45,486 nt of DNA from positions 1 to 45,486 of the forward strand of contig CAZLDQ010000015.1 of the NCBI GenBank assembly GCA_964558295.1, given 5' to 3'. Position numbers and translations under genes: made by a program. Below are positions 42,229-45,486 of this stretch, in pieces. The notes below the pieces were generated by a model. It had not been told where the DNA came from. It was given only the letters and a program-made list of their open reading frames with translations, and did not search any database. How positions within the stretch are numbered: position 1 is the stretch's first letter; each line of letters begins with the position of its first letter. The DNA is from JBDKTH01 sp964558295. GTDB lineage: Bacteria > Planctomycetota > Planctomycetia > Pirellulales > Thermoguttaceae.

Positions 42229-43026
42229 GCCCCACCGTAGCCCGTGACTTCAGAAGCTGTTGTATTTTGCCAAGTTGCGTGCAGAATACCAAACGTCGAA
42301 TCAGCGATCAAGGAATTGTTGCGTGAGGCAGTGGTGACAGTCGTGAGGGACTTCGGCCGTGTGGATGAGGGACTGTGGAGGTGAACTCCATCCTGCTCGG
42401 CAGGAACGCTTGCGCCAAGATCTATGCCCCGGATTGAGAAGGGCCGGAAGGCCCATTCCCACAAACAACATGTGGATTGCGGCCAAGTGCCATGCAACTC
42501 GGGTTCGATCGCTTCTTTTTGCGATGAGCATTTCCGGCTGATAGCCGGGAGTTCGCGTTGGCCGGACCCGTGCAAGAATTGGCGACCGGCTTCTGAGCGT
42601 TCCGCACGGTTATGGCGTCTTGGCGGTCGTCGAGGGGGACCAGGAACGTAGCGCAGCGTTGGAGTCGGCCCCGTGTTGAAATCTGCAACGTGCCGTTCCG
42701 ACTTTAGCGGTTAGGTAAATTTATCTCGCAAGTGCCTGTTGCGTTCTACCTTACCGCCATCGCCGCCGCGAGGTGGTCGGTGTAACCGAACGGAAACTTC
42801 AGAGAATTCTTGAAGTTCTAATCCCTTGCAGCACTTCAAGTAACGACATGGGCCGCAAGAATGTTAAACTTTTCTGTTTGCCGAAACGGCTTTTTTCCGC
42901 CAAATTCATGTGGAGAGTCGTAAGACGACTCTTTCCCTGATCTAAGATTGCGAGGGCCCACGGGGTGTCGGCCCTAGCCCGATTGGAGCATTGCATGCCG
43001 GTTGATGGCAGCCAGGTAGATTCACG
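42229..43026. other. Hairpin-rich 800-nt intergenic region
   Basis: No protein family is recognisable in any frame. Several perfect stems occur: GGGCC-GGAA-GGCCC (42441-42454), CCGGCT-GAT-AGCCGG (42534-42548), AACTTCA/TGAAGTT (42795-42817), and GCCG-AAA-CGGC followed by six T (42880-42896), a weak plus-strand terminator. It might hold a structured RNA or a long leader of the next gene; I could not match it to a known RNA. Confidence 0.4.
42914..42932. promoter_or_regulatory. Perfect hairpin upstream of the YTV-repeat gene
   Basis: AGAGTCGT (42914-42921) and ACGACTCT (42925-42932) form an 8-bp stem with a 3-nt loop, then TTCCC. It lies 94 nt before the next start codon, so it may be in the leader or act as a weak terminator. 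Confidence 0.5.
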
Positions 43027-44043
43027 ATGAAACGACAAATCATGCTTCTGTTGTCGATGCTGTTGAGTGTGATTGCGACGACAACGGCCACGGCGGCGAT
43101 CTACGCCCCGGCCGGCGCCTGCCTGTCGTGCGATACAGGTCAAGCCTATCGGATTGTCTATCAAACGGTCTACGATCAGGAACAGGTTACCGCGTATCGC
43201 CTGGAAACCGAAACGGTCTACGAAGACCGCCAAGTGACCTCCTATCGGCCGGTCTACGAGACCCGCATGCGGGAAAACCGCTATCGGGTGGCGCGGCCTG
43301 TCTGGGAGACCAGTTCCCGGGAAGAACGCTACACCGTCCAGCGGCCGGTCTACGAGACCCAGATGCGCGATTGCAGCTANNNNNNNNNNNNNNNNNNNNN
43401 NNNNNNNNNNNNNNNNNNNNNNNNNNNNNNNNNNNNNNNNNNNNNNNNNNNNNNNNNNNNNNNNNNNNNNNNNNNNNNNGAGCACCGCGTGCCGGTCCAG
43501 GTCTGCCGGATGGTGCAGCAAGAAGTCGTCCGCCGGATTCCCGTGCAGACCTGCCGGATGGTCTATGAAGACCGTGTCGAGCAGATTCCCGAACGCGTTT
43601 GCCGAATGGTCGCCGTCCAAGAGACAGTCCGCGTGCCGCGGTGTGTGCAGCGGTGTGTGCCGGTGACCTACACCCGATGCACGCCGCGCGTGGTTTGCTG
43701 TCGCGTACCGCTGGATCCGTGCCTTGTCCCCGTGACTTGCCCAACCGCCGATTGTCCTAGCGGGTCATGTGGGGCGGGAGTGACGGCGCCGGCACCAGTC
43801 GCAGCGCCGATGACGTCTCAGGAACCGGAGGCCGCACCGCGAACCTATCAGGACGCGCCGACTCCTGCCGCCAAACCCTCGACCAGTCCGGCCGACGAGC
43901 GGCCCTCGCTGCCGCCGGCCAGCGCCATGCCTCGCCCGGTCGAAACCGAGCAGCCCAGCGCCAAGCCCGCCGCGCCGCAGCCCGAGGGACGTCAACCGGC
44001 GCCGCGTTCCGAGGTCTATCCCAAACCGGACAAGAATACCTGA
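43027..44043 (+). CDS. Secreted YTV-type repeat protein, interrupted by an assembly gap
   Basis: A signal peptide (MKRQIMLLLSMLLSVIATTTATAA) leads into tandem repeats of about 16-18 residues with Tyr, Val and Glu at fixed places (YRLETETVYEDRQV, YRPVYETRMRENRY, YTVQRPVYETQMRD), as in the planctomycete YTV domain. After the gap a second, Cys-containing repeat type appears (RVPVQVCRMVQQE, RIPVQTCRMVYED, QIPERVCRMVAVQ), then a CxC-rich section and a Pro/Ala-rich tail. The 100 N at 43380-43479 hide part of the repeats; frame agreement on both sides is only as good as the gap length. Probably cell-surface or envelope protein; role unknown. Its stop overlaps the next start (TGATG). Confidence 0.75.
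   Translation: MKRQIMLLLSMLLSVIATTTATAAIYAPAGACLSCDTGQAYRIVYQTVYDQEQVTAYRLETETVYEDRQVTSYRPVYETRMRENRYRVARPVWETSSREERYTVQRPVYETQMRDCSXXXXXXXXXXXXXXXXXXXXXXXXXXXXXXXXXXEHRVPVQVCRMVQQEVVRRIPVQTCRMVYEDRVEQIPERVCRMVAVQETVRVPRCVQRCVPVTYTRCTPRVVCCRVPLDPCLVPVTCPTADCPSGSCGAGVTAPAPVAAPMTSQEPEAAPRTYQDAPTPAAKPSTSPADERPSLPPASAMPRPVETEQPSAKPAAPQPEGRQPAPRSEVYPKPDKNT
43380..43479. other. Assembly gap of 100 N
   Basis: Exactly 100 unknown bases inside tandem repeats coding for the YTV-type protein. A round number suggests a scaffold gap of unknown true size, most likely a collapsed repeat. Confidence 0.95.
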
Positions 44044-45278
44044 TGACCTCGACGGCACACCCAGCCCCGGCCGATGACCCCGGGCACTCGGAACAGCTCA
44101 AGGGAACTCGCATCGCGTTGGTTGGCCGCTTGGCCAGCATGGGCCGGCGCGAGGCGGCGCAGTTGCTTCGTTCCCGGGGTGCGACGGTCGTTGAACGGCC
44201 TGATCCGTCGGTTCATCTGATCGTCGTCGGCGAACAGGAATTGCCGTTGCCCGACAACGACGACCTGGAGAAACTCGCCGATGAACCGATTCGCCAGGCG
44301 ATCGAACAAGGCAGCCTGGAGATTCTCACGGAGACGCAACTCTGGCAGCGGCTCGGCTTGGTTGACGCGGGACAAGACATCCATCGGCTCTATACTTCGG
44401 CCATGCTGGCTGAGTTGTTGGGCGTGCCCGTGGCCGTGATTCGCCGTTGGCAGCGCCGTGGCCTGATTGTGCCGGTTCGCGAAGTGCGCCGGCTGGCGTA
44501 CTTTGACTTCCAGGAAGTGGCCACGGCCCGGCGCCTGGCCGAATTGCTGGCAGCCGGAATCTCGCCGGCAGCCATCGAAAAGAAGCTAGAAAAGCTGGTC
44601 CGCTATCTCCCCGGCGTCCAGCGGCCACTCACCCAACTTTCCGTGATCGTCGAGGGGAAGGAAATCTTGCTTCGCCAGGGGGACGGGCTGATTGAGCCGG
44701 GTGGCCAGTTGCGGTTTGATTTTGAAGCCGCCGAGCACCCGACCTCCGAACCGGCGACATTCAACACGGAGCCGGTCTTCTCCACCCTAGGACGCCCTGC
44801 GGCGGACGAAAACGTACAAACGCCCGCCGAGATGTGTCAGATGGCCGCCGAATTGGAGGAGGCGGGCCTCCTCGAACCGGCCGCCGAGATGTACCGCGCG
44901 GCGATGGCCGCCGGTGGTCCCACCCCGGAACTCTGCTTCCAAGTGGCCGAACTCCTCTATCGCATCGGTGACCTGAACGGAGCCCGAGAACGCTATTACA
45001 TGGCCATCGAACTGGACGAGGACTACGTCGAGGCTCGCGCCAATCTCGGCTGTGTGTTGGCTGAGGCAGGCCAACTGGAGCTGGCGGTCGCGGCCTTCCA
45101 AGGCGCGCTGACTTACCATCCCGATTATGCCGATGCGCATTATCACCTCGCCCGGATTCTCGACGACCTGGGCCGGACCAGCGACGCCACCCCCCATTGG
45201 CAGACCTTTCTCCAGTTGGCCCCCGATAATCCCTGGGCTGACCAAGCCCGCTGCCGTCTGGAAGGGTCGGGATGGTGA
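44043..45278 (+). CDS. BRCT-MerR-TPR multidomain protein
   Basis: 411 residues. An N-terminal BRCT-like domain (about 18-100: LKGTRIALVGRLASMGRREAAQLLRSRGATVVERPDPSVHLIVVGE) as in DNA ligase A, a MerR-type helix-turn-helix (about 118-185: YTSAMLAELLGVPVAVIRRWQRRGLIVPVREVRRLAYFDF), a linker, and three or more TPR units (about 265-405: MYRAAMAAGG ... ARERYYMAIELDEDYVEARANLGCVLAEAG). No effector-binding Cys is evident. ATG 44043 overlaps the preceding stop, so it is coupled to the YTV-type gene. It could be a DNA-binding adaptor linking DNA ends or nicked DNA with a protein partner; this is speculation. Domain calls are clear, overall function is not. Confidence 0.85.
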   Translation: MTSTAHPAPADDPGHSEQLKGTRIALVGRLASMGRREAAQLLRSRGATVVERPDPSVHLIVVGEQELPLPDNDDLEKLADEPIRQAIEQGSLEILTETQLWQRLGLVDAGQDIHRLYTSAMLAELLGVPVAVIRRWQRRGLIVPVREVRRLAYFDFQEVATARRLAELLAAGISPAAIEKKLEKLVRYLPGVQRPLTQLSVIVEGKEILLRQGDGLIEPGGQLRFDFEAAEHPTSEPATFNTEPVFSTLGRPAADENVQTPAEMCQMAAELEEAGLLEPAAEMYRAAMAAGGPTPELCFQVAELLYRIGDLNGARERYYMAIELDEDYVEARANLGCVLAEAGQLELAVAAFQGALTYHPDYADAHYHLARILDDLGRTSDATPHWQTFLQLAPDNPWADQARCRLEGSGW

Positions 45279-45347
45279 TTTGGGATTTGACGCCCGGATC
45301 TCGGCTTCGGCTCTCAGCCCCTAATCCCAATCTCCAATCATCAGTCA
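45278..45347. repeat. Degenerate heptad tract with inverted partner after the last full gene
   Basis: Starting at the stop codon (TGA 45276-45278), ten 7-base units can be read in phase: two of ATTTGGG type, degenerate units, then CCTAATC, CCAATCT, CCAATCA. The two ends are roughly complementary (GATTTGGG against CCCAATC), so the tract can fold back, like the other elements in this window. Confidence 0.5.
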
Positions 45348-45463
45348 CAAAGGCCTGAATTCCTCTTCCTCCCCCGATGGCCTGAGTGGGGTGGTGCCCC
45401 GGGGGACTTGCAATTCGGGGGCGACCGTGTATCTTTGGGGGGTGAGGGGGTCTGCGGAAGCCG

Positions 45464-45486
45464 ATGCGCGAATTCCTTTTCGAATA
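45464..45486 (+). CDS. Possible start of a further gene, cut by the window edge
   Basis: ATG at 45464 follows GGAAG at 5-6 nt spacing and begins Met-Arg-Glu-Phe-Leu-Phe-Glu before the sequence ends. Too short to assign; it could equally be a chance ATG. Confidence 0.3.

Overview
The window reads as the chromosome of a planctomycete (Pirellulales/Thermogutta-like, by inference) that fixes nitrogen. The planctomycete call rests on a YTV-type repeat secreted protein (43027-44043), a very large secreted TIM-barrel protein with a family-10-like glycosyl hydrolase fold (25067-29029), a sulfatase-fold protein (21756-22970), a BRCT-MerR-TPR protein (44043-45278), large intergenic spaces and many two-component proteins. 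No rRNA, tRNA, CRISPR array or complete insertion sequence was seen. A 100-base run of N (43380-43479) shows that this is a draft or metagenome scaffold.

Region 1 (1-13015) holds a peroxiredoxin tail followed by a compact molybdenum-nitrogenase locus: nifA, then nifH-nifI1-nifI2-nifD-nifK-nifE-nifN-nifB-[2Fe-2S] ferredoxin-nifV, all on the plus strand with gaps of 60 nt or less from nifH onward. The two PII-like genes between nifH and nifD, the roughly 50-residue insertion in NifD and the short NifK N-terminus mark the archaeal/clostridial/delta-proteobacterial type of nitrogenase rather than the aerobic proteobacterial type. A near-consensus sigma-54 promoter (2644-2657) precedes nifH and a second candidate (526-539) precedes nifA. 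The nifH leader carries a perfect 9-bp hairpin.

Region 2 (13016-24850) is regulatory and accessory. It has a hybrid histidine kinase with a c-type haem motif facing nifV, an in-frame RmuC/HD-domain fusion that lacks the RmuC nuclease core, an orphan CheB whose receiver has lost its phosphorylatable Asp, a DapA-like/epimerase pair, a catalytically degenerate sulfatase-fold protein, a ferritin and a diguanylate cyclase.

Region 3 (25067-35616) contains the secreted giant protein, a molybdate transporter modABC and a two-component pair (histidine kinase, then an NtrC-type sigma-54 activator). ModABC would supply Mo for FeMo-cofactor; ferritin and the NifI/GlnE proteins fit the iron and nitrogen economy, but these links are inferred from co-location only.

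Region 4 (36112-end) holds housekeeping genes (fmt, miaB, glnE), the YTV-repeat protein, the BRCT-MerR-TPR protein translationally coupled to it, and possibly the start of another gene at the right edge.

A recurrent unexplained feature is heptanucleotide-phased repeats in intergenic space, usually at the 3' ends of genes and often with an inverted partner arm (18747-18820, 32378-32503, 35875-35895, 38865-39101, 45278-45347).
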